Source: Bacteroidales bacterium UBA5433 (GTDB lineage Bacteria; Bacteroidota; Bacteroidia; Bacteroidales; UBA932). Taken from it: a stretch of DNA of 64,000 nt. The position numbers and the translations under genes are program-made. Positions 28,711 to 38,496 of the stretch are shown here, piece after piece (the stretch's first letter is position 1; the number at the start of each line of letters is the position of its first letter). The stretch spans positions 1 through 64,000 of the forward strand of contig DIRP01000018.1 of assembly GCA_002427525.1 (NCBI GenBank), in the 5' to 3' direction. The notes under the pieces are model-generated. The model searched no databases. It was not told where the DNA came from and worked only from the letters and a program-made list of their open reading frames with translations.

Positions 28711-29555
28711 AAAAAGCAATCAGGTTATTTTTTTACATGGCTCTTTTGCCGTGTTTCTATACAACGCTGCAAGCCCAGGTTCCGGCACGTCCTGCTGAAG
28801 AACGCCTGGTATATGATTTTTCAGGAATATTTTCTGCCGGAGAAATCCTGCAATTGGAAACAGAATTGGCGGCGTTTGATAACGCTACTTCCAATCAGGT
28901 GTGTGTAGTTGCTGTTGCGGACCTTCAGGGAGAGGATATCAATATGGAGGCTAACCGTATACTGTCGCAGTGGGGAGTAGGATCTGCAAAAAACAACAAT
29001 GGGGTTGTGATTTTGCTTGAACACCAGCCGGGAACTGCAGGTGGTCGGGTGGCGATTTCTGTTGGATACGGGTTGGAAGGGGTACTTACAGATGCACTCT
29101 CCAAACGAATTATTACGCAGGAAATGATACCCGAATTCAAAGAAGGCAACTACTTTGAAGGGATTTGGGCAGGAGTTGCTGCTGTTATGGCTGCAGCAGA
29201 AGAAGAGTATGAAATTGCTGAGGACGATGGTGTTGAAATTCCTGCTATTGCCATTGTGTTTATGGCCATTGTTATCACCTTGTTGTTTTTTGCTTTAATC
29301 ATAGTTATAGCCAACAACCGCAAGGGACCCACCCATCTGGGAGGAAGTAACAGCAAAGGACCCAGTATGTTGGAGTTGATGATTCTGGCAAACCTGCTGG
29401 GTGGTAAGAACCGGAATTCAGGTTCCCGCTCAGGTACTTCGGGTGGAGGGTTCGGCTCCGGAGGAAGTTTCGGTGGAGGAAGCTTTGGCAGGGGCGGCTT
29501 TGGCGGATTTGGCGGAGGCCTTGGCGGGGGCGGGGGTGCTTCCGGAAGCTGGTAA
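28707..29555 (+). CDS. TPM-domain membrane protein with Gly-rich tail
   Basis: 282 aa. Signal peptide (1-24), TPM domain (about 30-160, with VYDFSGIFSAGE and VAISVGYGLEGVLTD), one transmembrane helix (about 178-200) and a Gly/Ser/Phe-rich tail (about 235-282) typical of YgcG-like proteins. The domain faces the periplasm. The last 126 nt, coding only the low-complexity tail, overlap the convergent phoH reading frame. It starts 4 nt inside the previous TPM gene. Confidence 0.87.
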   Translation: MKKAIRLFFYMALLPCFYTTLQAQVPARPAEERLVYDFSGIFSAGEILQLETELAAFDNATSNQVCVVAVADLQGEDINMEANRILSQWGVGSAKNNNGVVILLEHQPGTAGGRVAISVGYGLEGVLTDALSKRIITQEMIPEFKEGNYFEGIWAGVAAVMAAAEEEYEIAEDDGVEIPAIAIVFMAIVITLLFFALIIVIANNRKGPTHLGGSNSKGPSMLELMILANLLGGKNRNSGSRSGTSGGGFGSGGSFGGGSFGRGGFGGFGGGLGGGGGASGSW

Positions 29556-30491
29556 ATGGCTGAAGGCGGCCACTATTTTTTTTACCAGAGGATGGCGGAT
29601 AATATCGTTTGAATCAAAACGTACAAAAGCAATTCCTTTAATATTTTGTAGTAAATCCATACACCTTGCCAGACCGCTGTCGCTTTTTCTGACCAGGTCT
29701 ATTTGGCTCGTATCTCCGGTAATAATAAACTTAGCGTCTTTTCCCATACGGGTCAGGAACATTTTCAATTGAGGAAGGCTTGTATTCTGTGCTTCGTCCA
29801 GTATTACACAAGCATGGTCCAAAGTCCTTCCCCTCATGTAAGCAAGCGGAGCAATCTGAACTATACCTTCCTGCATGAGTACTTCCAGTTTTTTTGCCGG
29901 AATCATGTCCCTAAGGGCATCGTATAAAGGTTGCAGGTAGGGATCCAGCTTTTCTTTCATATCGCCCGGAAGAAAACCCAGTTGTTCTCCTGCTTCAACG
30001 GCCGGTCGTGTAAGTATAATTTTACGTACTTCTTTGTTTTTCCAAGCCCGGACAGCCAGGGCAATAGCTGTATAGGTTTTTCCTGTTCCGGCAGGTCCTT
30101 CTGCAAAGATCAGGTCATTTTCCTCATAAGAAGTTACCAGTATTTCCTGGTTTTTTGTACGCGCTTTAATCAGGTTTCCGTTTATACCGTAAACCAGCAC
30201 GTTGTCCTGTTCCGGCTGCCTGTCTTCCGGTGTTTGGACCATGCCCTGCAGGATAGAAAGCAGGCTTTCTTCTGTAAGGTGGTGTCTTTTTTCAATCAGT
30301 TGAACGATGCTGTCCAGTTTTCTTTCAAAACGGTCCAGGTCTTCCGGTGGGCCCTGTACCTTCAGCTGCTCTCCTCTTGCGATAATCTTCAATTGAGGGA
30401 ATGCTTCTTTCAAAAGAGGTAAAAACGGGTTCCCGGGTCCATAAAGTACTGATGGATGGATGTTCTCCAAAATAAAGGTTTTTTCGTTCAT
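29430..30491 (-). CDS. PhoH-like ATPase
   Basis: 353 aa. The PhoH core shows Walker A GPAGTGKT, the LTRPAVEAGEQLGFLPGD segment, Walker B VILDEAQN and sensor ITGDTSQIDL. PhoH-family ATPases are linked to RNA metabolism and phosphate stress. The conserved core ends near residue 310 (KKIVAAFSHL). The last 41 residues are a Pro/Ala/Ser/Lys/Thr tail that is simply the antisense of the Gly-rich tail of the convergent TPM gene. ATG at 30491 fits family N-termini (MNEKTFILE). Its 5' end lies inside the CapA-like frame. Confidence 0.92.
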   Translation of the reverse strand: MNEKTFILENIHPSVLYGPGNPFLPLLKEAFPQLKIIARGEQLKVQGPPEDLDRFERKLDSIVQLIEKRHHLTEESLLSILQGMVQTPEDRQPEQDNVLVYGINGNLIKARTKNQEILVTSYEENDLIFAEGPAGTGKTYTAIALAVRAWKNKEVRKIILTRPAVEAGEQLGFLPGDMKEKLDPYLQPLYDALRDMIPAKKLEVLMQEGIVQIAPLAYMRGRTLDHACVILDEAQNTSLPQLKMFLTRMGKDAKFIITGDTSQIDLVRKSDSGLARCMDLLQNIKGIAFVRFDSNDIIRHPLVKKIVAAFSHLPASGSTPAPAKASAKSAKAAPAKASSTETSSGAEPSTRST

Positions 30492-31578
30492 AAGGCGGAT
30501 ATCTTCTACGTTCAAAAATGCCGGATGTTGTTTCGTTCATATAGGTGCGCAGGATGTGTACGGTGCCGGAAATAAGCAAGGTATCTTCCGGATCTGCGAC
30601 TACCTGCCTGTAAAGGGCTGGATCTGATACCGGCAACACGTGGTATAACATCTTATTCGCTGTTACCGGACGCCATGTCCAGATCCATTCGTACCAGGGA
30701 GAATCTATATAGGTGCCGGATGCAGTAAGAACCACATCAAATGTGAGAATCATCCCCAGCCTTGGGATTTTGTCCTGTTGGTTGGAAATAAAGTTGCCCA
30801 GTGAGTAAGCAACAAGAAAAGGGATTTTCTCATCTGCGTTTTTTTGAACCTCAATCAGTTGAGGCACATGTGGATGTGATCCGATTACAGCGGTTACACC
30901 TTGCTGCCTGAGCCAGCCGGCCAAAAACCGTTGCCGGGAAGAAGGGTAGAGCTGGTATTCAACGCCCCAGTGCATGCAGCACAGGATGCAGTCTGCACCT
31001 TCCCTGCGCACTTCTGCCAGATGCTTTTTCACCAACAAGGTATCTGCAAAATTTATGGGGAAAGAAGTCCGGCTCACTTGCCTGTTGGTTCCGTAGGTAT
31101 AATTCAGCACTGCAATACGTATTCCGTTTTTATTGAGTATAATCCACGGATTGGTAGTCCCGCAATGCGGAATCCCCAGCGAATCGTATAAGGCGATGGT
31201 TTTGTTCGCTCCGTCGCTTCCTTTGTCCAGAATATGGTTGTTTGCCGTTAGGAACACATTGGCTCCTGCACGTGCTATGGCCAGGGCCAGTTCGTTGGGA
31301 GAAGAAAAGGAAGGGTAACCGGAATACGGAGGCCCGTTGAAAGACGTTTCCATATTTACCACAGTAAAATCTGCGTCTTGTAAGCGGTCTTGTATATACG
31401 TAAAACACGTATCATACGAGTAACTGCCATCGTACTGCCTGGCAGAACGGATCTGAGCACCGTGCTGCATAAGGTCTCCTGTAAAACAAAACCGCACCCG
31501 ACTTTCCTCTTGCGATAAAAGAGGCAGGGGAGCCAGGATAATCCATAAGAAAAACAGGTTGGACAATTTTATTTTCAT
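30325..31578 (-). CDS. CapA-like (PGA_cap) metallophosphoesterase-fold protein
   Basis: 417 aa. Signal peptide (about 1-22), then the CapA/poly-gamma-glutamate-capsule domain: FTGDLMQHG, NMETSFNG, TANNHILDKG, CCMHWGVEY and GSHPHVPQ, which are the metal-binding motifs of this calcineurin-like family. No other capsule genes are nearby, so the name reflects the domain only. The frame continues about 55 codons past the phoH start (overlap 30325-30491) and ends in a Pro/Gly/Arg tail, suggesting a lost original stop or a real extension. The start is the ATG before the signal peptide; GTG at 31608 is less likely. Confidence 0.82.
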   Translation of the reverse strand: MKIKLSNLFFLWIILAPLPLLSQEESRVRFCFTGDLMQHGAQIRSARQYDGSYSYDTCFTYIQDRLQDADFTVVNMETSFNGPPYSGYPSFSSPNELALAIARAGANVFLTANNHILDKGSDGANKTIALYDSLGIPHCGTTNPWIILNKNGIRIAVLNYTYGTNRQVSRTSFPINFADTLLVKKHLAEVRREGADCILCCMHWGVEYQLYPSSRQRFLAGWLRQQGVTAVIGSHPHVPQLIEVQKNADEKIPFLVAYSLGNFISNQQDKIPRLGMILTFDVVLTASGTYIDSPWYEWIWTWRPVTANKMLYHVLPVSDPALYRQVVADPEDTLLISGTVHILRTYMNETTSGIFERRRYPPYERKNLYFGEHPSISTLWTREPVFTSFERSIPSIEDYRKRRAAEGTGPTGRPGPF

Positions 31579-31627
31579 AATGGAAAGGCAAGTTACCCTT
31601 TTTTTCACAGTTCACGTTTTTTTCATG

Positions 31628-31635
31628 TATATTTG
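31628..31635 (+). promoter_or_regulatory. TAnnTTTG promoter box for the SPOR lipoprotein operon
   Basis: TATATTTG, 29 nt upstream of the ATG at 31665. Confidence 0.6.
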
Positions 31636-31664
31636 TATAATGCTAATTATCTAATTACTTTATT

Positions 31665-32141
31665 ATGAAGAAAATATTCCCGTTTCTCGTTGGAATTATG
31701 CTGCTGAGCAGTCTAAATTCCTGTGATTGGGTTCGTTCCATATTGGGAATGCCCACATCAAAAGAGTTAAGAGAAAAGAAGGAACAGCTGGTAAAAGATT
31801 CTATAGAGAATGCTGCCGCTGAACAGGAAGCTGCCCGGCTGGAGCAGCTGCTTTTGGACTCTCTTGCTCAGGTAGAAGCACAACGATCGGCTTTTAAAAG
31901 ATACCATGTGATTTTGGGAAGCTTCATCATGGATAATAACGCCCGGAAAATGATGCAGGCAATAGAGAAAGATGGTTACAATCCCTACCGGATAGAGTTC
32001 AAAAACGGCTATTCGGTTATCTCTGCCTACCAGACCAATTCCTTGCCGGACGCTTATAACAGGATGTATAAAATGTTTTCCCTTGACATCACGCCATACG
32101 ATGTCTGGGTTTATGATACCAACCAAAATCTACACTTTTAA
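31665..32141 (+). CDS. SPOR-domain lipoprotein
   Basis: 158 aa. Lipoprotein signal with Cys at residue 20 (LNSC), a charged helical segment rich in Glu, Gln and Ala (about 35-75) and a C-terminal SPOR domain (about 78-155: YHVILGSF, then YNPYRIEFKNGYSVISAY and DVWVYDT). SPOR domains bind denuded peptidoglycan glycan strands and often locate proteins to the septum. gcvT starts 3 nt downstream, an unrelated partner. Confidence 0.9.
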   Translation: MKKIFPFLVGIMLLSSLNSCDWVRSILGMPTSKELREKKEQLVKDSIENAAAEQEAARLEQLLLDSLAQVEAQRSAFKRYHVILGSFIMDNNARKMMQAIEKDGYNPYRIEFKNGYSVISAYQTNSLPDAYNRMYKMFSLDITPYDVWVYDTNQNLHF

Positions 32142-32144
32142 TTT

Positions 32145-33251
32145 ATGAAGAATACAGTTTTTACCCGGTTTCATGAAGAACTGGGAGCCAAAATGGTACC
32201 CTTTGCCGGCTACAACATGCCGATAGAATACCGGGGTATTAATGCAGAACACATTCAGGTACGTGAGAAGGCAGGAGTCTTTGATGTAAGCCATATGGGC
32301 GAATTTTGGGTTAAAGGCCCAAGGGCTTTGGATTTTATTCAATACGTTACCACAAACGATGCATCCCGTCTGGAAGACGGCAAGGTGCAGTATACCTGTT
32401 TCCCTAACAGTCGCGGAGGAATAGTAGATGACCTGCTTATATACAGGGTGGATGCAGAAACGTATTTGTTGGTGGTAAATGCTGCCAATATTCAAAAAGA
32501 TTGGGACTTTCTGTGCAAATATGCTCCTGATTTTGGAATTACACCGGGAAAGGAATTGTACAATGCTTCGGATGAAACCTGTCTTTTGGCTGTCCAGGGT
32601 CCCCATGCTATGAAAATTGTGCAAAAGATTACTGATTCCAACATTATGGATATGGAATTTTACACGTTTAAAAAATACACCGTGGCAGGAATTCCGAATG
32701 CTCTGTTATCTATTACCGGATATACAGGTTCCGGAGGTTGTGAAATCTATGTAGCCAATGAAGATGGTGAAAAACTGTGGAAAGCCTTGTTTGCAGCGGG
32801 AGCGGAGTTTGATTTACAGCCTGCAGGATTGGGTGCAAGGGATACGTTGCGCCTGGAGATGGGATTTTGCCTGTATGGAAATGATATTGATGACACCACG
32901 TCTCCGCTGGAAGCCGGTTTGGGCTGGATCACAAAATTTACAGACACCAAAGGTGACTTTATTGACAAGACATTCTTGTTAGAGCAAAAAGCAAGAGGTG
33001 TTTCCCGTAAGCTTGTGGGGTTTAAATTAATAGACAGAGGAGTGCCGCGTCAGGGATATTCCGTTTGCCTGGCTGACGGAACAGAGATTGGAAAGGTTAC
33101 TTCCGGAACGATGTCACCTACGCTAAAGATTGGCATAGGTTTGGCATATGTAGCACCGGAATATGCGGCAGTGGATACAGAACTTTACATTAAGGTCAGA
33201 GACCGTTTGTTGAAAGCTGTTGTAGTACGGCCGCCTTTTTACAAACCGTAA
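32145..33251 (+). CDS. gcvT: glycine cleavage system aminomethyltransferase (T protein)
   Basis: 368 aa, full length. GcvT transfers the methylene of the aminomethyl-lipoyl H protein to tetrahydrofolate. Family landmarks are MPIEYRGINAEHIQVREKAGVFDVSHMGE, YTCFPNSRGGIVDDL, GYTGSGGCEIY, GLGARDTLRLEMG and the C-terminal GKVTSGTMSPTL, broken up by ordinary sequence. gcvP and gcvH are not in the window, so the cleavage genes are dispersed. The stop overlaps the next start by 1 nt (TAATG). Confidence 0.96.
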   Translation: MKNTVFTRFHEELGAKMVPFAGYNMPIEYRGINAEHIQVREKAGVFDVSHMGEFWVKGPRALDFIQYVTTNDASRLEDGKVQYTCFPNSRGGIVDDLLIYRVDAETYLLVVNAANIQKDWDFLCKYAPDFGITPGKELYNASDETCLLAVQGPHAMKIVQKITDSNIMDMEFYTFKKYTVAGIPNALLSITGYTGSGGCEIYVANEDGEKLWKALFAAGAEFDLQPAGLGARDTLRLEMGFCLYGNDIDDTTSPLEAGLGWITKFTDTKGDFIDKTFLLEQKARGVSRKLVGFKLIDRGVPRQGYSVCLADGTEIGKVTSGTMSPTLKIGIGLAYVAPEYAAVDTELYIKVRDRLLKAVVVRPPFYKP

Positions 33252-34543
33252 TGCATCGTTTTTTAACCGTAGTATTGTTTGTCCTGAGCTTTGCTTTTTT
33301 GCAGGCTCAGGATTCTTTTGAAATAGCGCTTCAAAACCACGTAAAAGAACTTTCTTCAGAGAAATACAAGGGCCGCCCGGCCGGATCCCCCTCAGAGGCA
33401 AAAGTGGCCGCCCGGGTCTCGGCTTGTTTTAAGGAGAATGGGTTGGAACTGCTTTACCCCGGAGGCTTTCAGGATTTTTCTTATGTTGATGAAGCCACCG
33501 GAGATACGTTGTATTCTCAAAACGTGGTTGCCGTTATTCCGGGATACGACCCGGCTTTAAGGGATGAGTATATTGTTATAGGCGCTCATTACGACCACCT
33601 GGGTACCCACACCCTACGTGTAAACGGGAAAGACAGTATGTGTGTATATCCGGGTGCAGACGCCAATGCATCCGGAGTTGCGGCTTTGATAGAATTGTCA
33701 GGAGCTGCTCAGAAACAGCATTTTATGTATAAAAGGAGCCTCTTGTTCGTGGCTTTTGGAGCCGGACAGAAAGGGGCACTGGGCTCTTGGTATTTTATTA
33801 ACAGGGCATTTCCGCACAAGTCTGTAAAGCTGATGGTGAATATAGACAGGATAGGACAATCTTCCCCGGATAACTACCCTATGGCCTTTTGCGGACAGCC
33901 TCATTACGAACAGGAGCATTTGCTCACCCGTCTGACATACGAACCTTTTATGCCACAGGTACAGGTGTTCGGCTCCGATTATTTTTCTTCCGATCACCAG
34001 GCTTTTATGGAACAGGGAATACCGGTATGCCTGTTTACTACAGGCCTGCATCCGTACCACTATACTTTACGGGATACTCCGGAAAAACTGGATTATGAAA
34101 AAATGGATGCATTTTGCCAGTATATCTCCCGTTTCATTTTGGAAGCTGCCAATAGTCCGGAGGAATTGTTTGCTCTTGTACCGGCACAAACTGCAGAGGA
34201 TGGTGAGTTTGTTTATTCCTATTCAGAGGTAAGCATTCCGCCAACATTTATGAAAGGAGATATTGAATCCTTTTTAGACAACTGGGTATATAAATACCAG
34301 AGGTATCCCAAAGAAGCTATCCGTCAGGGTGTCAAAGGACGTGTAATGGTTTCATTCATTATTGAAAAGGACGGAACTGTATCCGGGGTAACTGTAGAGC
34401 GTTCCGCACATCCTTTGCTGGATGAGGAAGCGGTGCGTGTTATCTCTGCGTCGCCCAAATGGAAACCGGGAGAAAAAAATAAGAAGAAAGTTCCTGTCAG
34501 GATTACAATTCCTGTCTATTTTGAGTTGGCTCCTACGCGTTAA
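33251..34543 (+). CDS. degenerate M28 peptidase domain fused to TonB C-terminal domain
   Basis: 430 aa. Signal peptide (1-20), an M28 zinc-peptidase fold (about 25-300) and a TonB_C domain at the C-terminus (about 345-430: YPKEAIRQGVKGRVMVSFII, LLDEEAVRVISASPKWKPG). H113, D199 and H270 fit metal ligands, but the metal-bridging Asp is Ala138 (GADANASG) and the catalytic and ligand Glu pair is Gly172-Gln173 (FGAGQKG instead of xxxEExG). The peptidase is therefore probably inactive. The TonB_C part lacks the usual N-terminal membrane anchor, so this is a secreted TonB_C protein. It is translationally coupled to gcvT. Its TAA abuts the convergent yitT stop. Confidence 0.85.
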   Translation: MHRFLTVVLFVLSFAFLQAQDSFEIALQNHVKELSSEKYKGRPAGSPSEAKVAARVSACFKENGLELLYPGGFQDFSYVDEATGDTLYSQNVVAVIPGYDPALRDEYIVIGAHYDHLGTHTLRVNGKDSMCVYPGADANASGVAALIELSGAAQKQHFMYKRSLLFVAFGAGQKGALGSWYFINRAFPHKSVKLMVNIDRIGQSSPDNYPMAFCGQPHYEQEHLLTRLTYEPFMPQVQVFGSDYFSSDHQAFMEQGIPVCLFTTGLHPYHYTLRDTPEKLDYEKMDAFCQYISRFILEAANSPEELFALVPAQTAEDGEFVYSYSEVSIPPTFMKGDIESFLDNWVYKYQRYPKEAIRQGVKGRVMVSFIIEKDGTVSGVTVERSAHPLLDEEAVRVISASPKWKPGEKNKKKVPVRITIPVYFELAPTR

Positions 34544-35422
34544 TTACGCTTTAAGCACTTCAAATCCGGCTCCGTACACTCCGGAGACACTTGCTTTGGA
34601 AAGGAAGGCATTCTTGTCCACTTCCTTTACAATTTTAGCGACTGCGTTGGCTTCCGTTCTCCTCACAATAACCAACAGGACCTGCTGTTCGTTTTTGGTG
34701 TACCAGCCTTGCGATGTAATTACTGTTACGCCGCGATTCAATTCATTGGAAATACGGTCTGCAATTTCCTGGTATTTTGCACTGAAAATAAAGTACTGAA
34801 CGGAACGTTTGGCCCCCGACAGCATTACATCAACGGTATAGCCAAAGAGGCCAATAATCAGGTATCCGTATAAAACAGCCGCCAGCTTCAGTCCTATGGT
34901 TGGTTCATCGGATATAAAGAATAATGACGCAATGATGAGCAAGTCGAAAGACATCATAAAGCGTCCCGGTGAAATGTTGCGGTACTTGCCAATGATTTGT
35001 GCCAGGATATCTGTTCCTCCCGTGCTGCCTCCTTGTGCAATGACCATTCCAATGCCTACTCCGGAAGCGGTAGCTCCCATAAGAGCAGAGACTAACTTCC
35101 CGTTGTCCAAAGCCATGGTCTGGATAAGGTCCTGTGGTATTACCAGAGGCAAAAACTGGAATGCAAGGGTTGTTACGGTAACACCAAAGATTGTTTTAAT
35201 ACCAAATTTCCATCCTATGGTACGCAGGCCTATGATGATCAACACTATGTTAAAAGCAAAGAACGAAACACTTATTGGCAGGTTGGTGGCATAGAAGATA
35301 AGTGTTGAAATTCCTGCAACTCCTCCTCCCACCAAATGGTTGGGGATAATGAACGTGGACCAGGATGCAACATAAATCAGGATCCCCAGCGTAATAAGCA
35401 GGTATTCTTTTACGATTTTCAT
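34544..35422 (-). CDS. YitT family membrane protein
   Basis: 292 aa. About five or six N-terminal hydrophobic segments (YitT_membrane, ~1-205) are followed by a cytoplasmic DUF2179 domain (about 215-290, with [15 protein letters not shown] and [20 protein letters not shown]). The family has no proven function. It is the second gene of a leuS operon, overlapping leuS by 4 nt (ATGA). Its stop codon directly abuts that of the M28-TonB_C gene. Confidence 0.9.
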   Translation of the reverse strand: MKIVKEYLLITLGILIYVASWSTFIIPNHLVGGGVAGISTLIFYATNLPISVSFFAFNIVLIIIGLRTIGWKFGIKTIFGVTVTTLAFQFLPLVIPQDLIQTMALDNGKLVSALMGATASGVGIGMVIAQGGSTGGTDILAQIIGKYRNISPGRFMMSFDLLIIASLFFISDEPTIGLKLAAVLYGYLIIGLFGYTVDVMLSGAKRSVQYFIFSAKYQEIADRISNELNRGVTVITSQGWYTKNEQQVLLVIVRRTEANAVAKIVKEVDKNAFLSKASVSGVYGAGFEVLKA

Positions 35423-38184
35423 ACAACAATATTTATTATTTTACCTGGAACAACAACAACTCTTTTAATTTTTTCTTTTCCGGTATACGTACCGGTTCTT
35501 TCGTCGGCCAGGACAGCCTGTTCAATCGCTTCTTTTGTCAGGTCCACACCAAGACTTATTTTAAACCGCAGTTTGCCGTTGAACGACACAGGGTATTCAA
35601 AAACCTGTTCCCTGGTAAATTCCGGATTGTACACGGGGAAGCCGGCATGGGCAACAGACGGAGGATTTCCTAACAGAGACCACAATTCTTCTGCTATGTG
35701 TGGCGCAAAGGGAGAGATTAGAACAACCAGCGGCTCCAATACTTCACGTTTGTTGCATTTCAGGTTGGTAAGTTCATTTACTCCAATCATAAAAGCACTG
35801 ATGGTTGTATTGAATGAAAATTGTTCAATATCAGTTTCTACCTTTTTAATCAACTGATGCAGTACTTTTTTTTCTTGGGCATTTGAAGCCTCTTTTGTTA
35901 CCATAAAGTTGCCGTCCTTGTCAAAAAACAACTTCCAGAATTTTTTAAGAAAACGGTGAACTCCATCAATTCCGTTGGTATCCCATGGCTTGGATTGTTC
36001 CAGCGGTCCCAGGAACATTTCATACATACGCAGCGTGTCAGCACCGTAACGCGCACAGATATCGTCCGGATTTACCACATTGTACATAGATTTGCTCATT
36101 TTCTCCACAGCCCAGCCGCATATGTATTCTCCGTCCTCCAGTACAAATTCTGCATTGGCATATTCCGGACTCCATTTCCGAAAAGCTTCCAGGTTCAGGC
36201 GGTCATTCTCTGTCAGATTAATGTCTACGTGGATTTCTGTAGTATCGTATCCATCTTTCAGGTTTAGCGAGACAAATGTATTTGTGTTTTTAATGCGGTA
36301 TACAAAATTGGAACGTCCTTGGATCATTCCCTGGTTGATTAGTTTCTGAAAAGGTTCTTCCCGGCAAACACAACCCATATCGTACAGGAATTTATTCCAG
36401 AATCTGGAATAAATCAGGTGCCCGGTAGCATGTTCTGTTCCGCCAATGTACAAATCTACATTTTGCCAGTAGTTGTTGGCTTCTTCAGATACAAGTGCGT
36501 TGTTGTTGTGGGGATCCATATACCGTAAATAGTAGGCAGAACTGCCTGCAAATCCGGGCATAGTATATATTTCAAGAGGGAACCCCTTGTAATTCCAGTC
36601 CTTTGCATGGGATAAAGGAGCTTCTCCCGACCCTAATGGTTGAAAGGAATCAAGATGTGGCAGTATAAGTGGTAATTCAGATTCCGGGAGCGGCCTGGCA
36701 ACCTCGTCTTTGTAATAAATGGGAAATGGTTCGCCCCAGTACCGTTGGCGGGAGAATATAGCATCGCGTAACCGGTAGTATGTTTTACGGACACCCAGGT
36801 TTTGTTTTTCCACTTCTTCAATGGCAGCCGGAATTGCTTGCTGAACAGTCAGGCCATTCATAAAACCGGAATTGCACATAATGCCCTCTTTGGCATCAAA
36901 GCTTTCCTCGCTTACATCACATCCCTCAATCAGCGGAATAATGGGTAGGTTAAAATGCTTTGCAAAAAGGTAATCCCGGCTGTCGTGTGCCGGAACGGCC
37001 ATGATAGCACCTGTTCCGTAACCGGCCATGACATAATCACTTATCCAGATCGGAAGTTTCTTTCCGGTAAAAGGATGTGTGGCGTAGGAGCCGGAAAAGA
37101 CTCCGGTAACGTGGTGCGTTTCTGTCATCCGTTCCCGTTCTGTTTTTGTCTTTACATAAGCCAGGTACCGGTCCACCTCTTTTCTATTGTCTTCGGAAGT
37201 CAGTTTTTCCACCCATTCGCTTTCCGGCGCCAAGACCATAAAGGTGACCCCAAATAAGGTGTCCGCTCTTGTGGTAAATATATGCATGGAATAGTCGGCC
37301 GGACCATTGGTTACAGTAAATACCAGTTCTGCTCCTTCCGATTTCCCAATCCAGTTGCGTTGCATTTCTTTTAATGAATCCGACCATTCAAGGCTCTCCA
37401 GACTGTCCAATAGTCGCGGTGCATAGGCCGAGACACGCAGTTGCCACTGTTTCATTTTTTTCTGCACTACCGGGAATCCGCCTCTTACAGAAAGACCTTC
37501 CTTCACTTCATCATTGGCCAGCACAGTTCCCAGTTGTTCACACCAGTTTACGGATGTCTCTCCCAGATAAGCGATTCTGTAACCCATCAGAATTTCTTCT
37601 TTGCGGTTTTCTGTAAAACTGTTCCATTCCGCCGCCGTAAAGGATTCCTGGCAATGGTGGGCAGCCTGTATTCCCATGTTACCCTGCCGGCTGAACAGTG
37701 TTACCAGTTGCTCAAGAGGTCTTGCCTTGTCCAGTTCCGTATCGTACCAATGGTTGAACATTTTAAGGAAAACCCATTGTGTCCATTTGTAATACCCGGG
37801 ATCGCAGGTACGTACTTCCCTGTCCCAATCATAGGAAAAGCCCAGTTTATTCAATTGTTCTCTGTATCTGAGAATATTCTGTTCTGTGGTGGTTTGCGGC
37901 GGCTGACCTGTTTGGATGGCGTATTGTTCTGCAGGAAGACCAAAGGCATCGTATCCCATGGGATGCAATACATTGTAGCCTTTTAGTCTTTTATACCGGG
38001 CATAAATGTCACTTGCAATGTATCCCAGGGGGTGCCCCACATGCAATCCTGCCCCCGATGGGTAGGGGAACATATCCAGTACATAAAATTTTGGTTTGGT
38101 AGGATCTTCACCTACTTTAAATGTTTTTTCTTCTGCCCAGTAAGATTGCCATTTTTCTTCAATCCGGGAAAATTTGTATTCCAT
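35419..38184 (-). CDS. leuS: leucyl-tRNA synthetase
   Basis: 921 aa class I synthetase. The HIGH motif is HVGH in [14 protein letters not shown] (about residues 45-55), the KMSKS loop is KMSKS ([11 protein letters not shown]), and an inserted editing (CP1) domain lies between them with the conserved T-rich and [12 protein letters not shown] motifs. LeuRS charges tRNA-Leu. The start is ATG at 38184 ([16 protein letters not shown], which matches family N-termini); the frame's 33 upstream codons lack homology and cross the promoter box. Confidence 0.97.
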   Translation of the reverse strand: MEYKFSRIEEKWQSYWAEEKTFKVGEDPTKPKFYVLDMFPYPSGAGLHVGHPLGYIASDIYARYKRLKGYNVLHPMGYDAFGLPAEQYAIQTGQPPQTTTEQNILRYREQLNKLGFSYDWDREVRTCDPGYYKWTQWVFLKMFNHWYDTELDKARPLEQLVTLFSRQGNMGIQAAHHCQESFTAAEWNSFTENRKEEILMGYRIAYLGETSVNWCEQLGTVLANDEVKEGLSVRGGFPVVQKKMKQWQLRVSAYAPRLLDSLESLEWSDSLKEMQRNWIGKSEGAELVFTVTNGPADYSMHIFTTRADTLFGVTFMVLAPESEWVEKLTSEDNRKEVDRYLAYVKTKTERERMTETHHVTGVFSGSYATHPFTGKKLPIWISDYVMAGYGTGAIMAVPAHDSRDYLFAKHFNLPIIPLIEGCDVSEESFDAKEGIMCNSGFMNGLTVQQAIPAAIEEVEKQNLGVRKTYYRLRDAIFSRQRYWGEPFPIYYKDEVARPLPESELPLILPHLDSFQPLGSGEAPLSHAKDWNYKGFPLEIYTMPGFAGSSAYYLRYMDPHNNNALVSEEANNYWQNVDLYIGGTEHATGHLIYSRFWNKFLYDMGCVCREEPFQKLINQGMIQGRSNFVYRIKNTNTFVSLNLKDGYDTTEIHVDINLTENDRLNLEAFRKWSPEYANAEFVLEDGEYICGWAVEKMSKSMYNVVNPDDICARYGADTLRMYEMFLGPLEQSKPWDTNGIDGVHRFLKKFWKLFFDKDGNFMVTKEASNAQEKKVLHQLIKKVETDIEQFSFNTTISAFMIGVNELTNLKCNKREVLEPLVVLISPFAPHIAEELWSLLGNPPSVAHAGFPVYNPEFTREQVFEYPVSFNGKLRFKISLGVDLTKEAIEQAVLADERTGTYTGKEKIKRVVVVPGKIINIVV

Positions 38185-38209
38185 GCTAATCCTCACTTTT
38201 ATGAAAGCA

Positions 38210-38217
38210 CAAAGGTA
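38210..38217 (-). promoter_or_regulatory. TAnnTTTG promoter box for leuS-yitT
   Basis: Reads TACCTTTG on the minus strand, 25 nt upstream of the leuS ATG. No T-box or leader peptide is evident in this short leader. Confidence 0.6.
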
Positions 38218-38317
38218 ATAAAAACCCTCTGTAAGGAGAAGTTCCCGGGGGGCTACTGACACATTGTGCACCTTTCCGGACACATTTTAGCAAACAAATA
38301 AACGTAAAACAGAAAAG

Positions 38318-38349
38318 AATTTTATTTTACAAAGTCGTAAAATAAAATT
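38318..38349. repeat. perfect 13-bp inverted repeat, possible operator
   Basis: Arms 38318-38330 (ending TTTTATTTTAC) and 38337-38349 (beginning GTAAAATAAAA) with a 6-nt spacer. It lies in the 312-nt gap between leuS and the regulator pair, about 100 nt upstream of the regulator's promoter box. It could be an operator or an AT-rich hairpin; it lacks the GC-rich stem of a terminator. Confidence 0.7.
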
Positions 38350-38450
38350 AAAATCTTGATTTTAAACGTCCTGAAGGGGACAAAATTTTTGGACAAATCA
38401 AATGGTACAGTGAATCCAGAAAGACCGTTTTTAAATACACAATTGATTTG

Positions 38451-38458
38451 TACTTTTG
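38451..38458 (+). promoter_or_regulatory. TAnnTTTG promoter box for the regulator pair
   Basis: TACTTTTG, 38 nt upstream of ATG 38497. It supports that start over the longer frame from TTG at 38356. Confidence 0.5.
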
Positions 38459-38496
38459 AAAAACCTGCGCATAAAAAACTAAACCGGTTATTTCAT

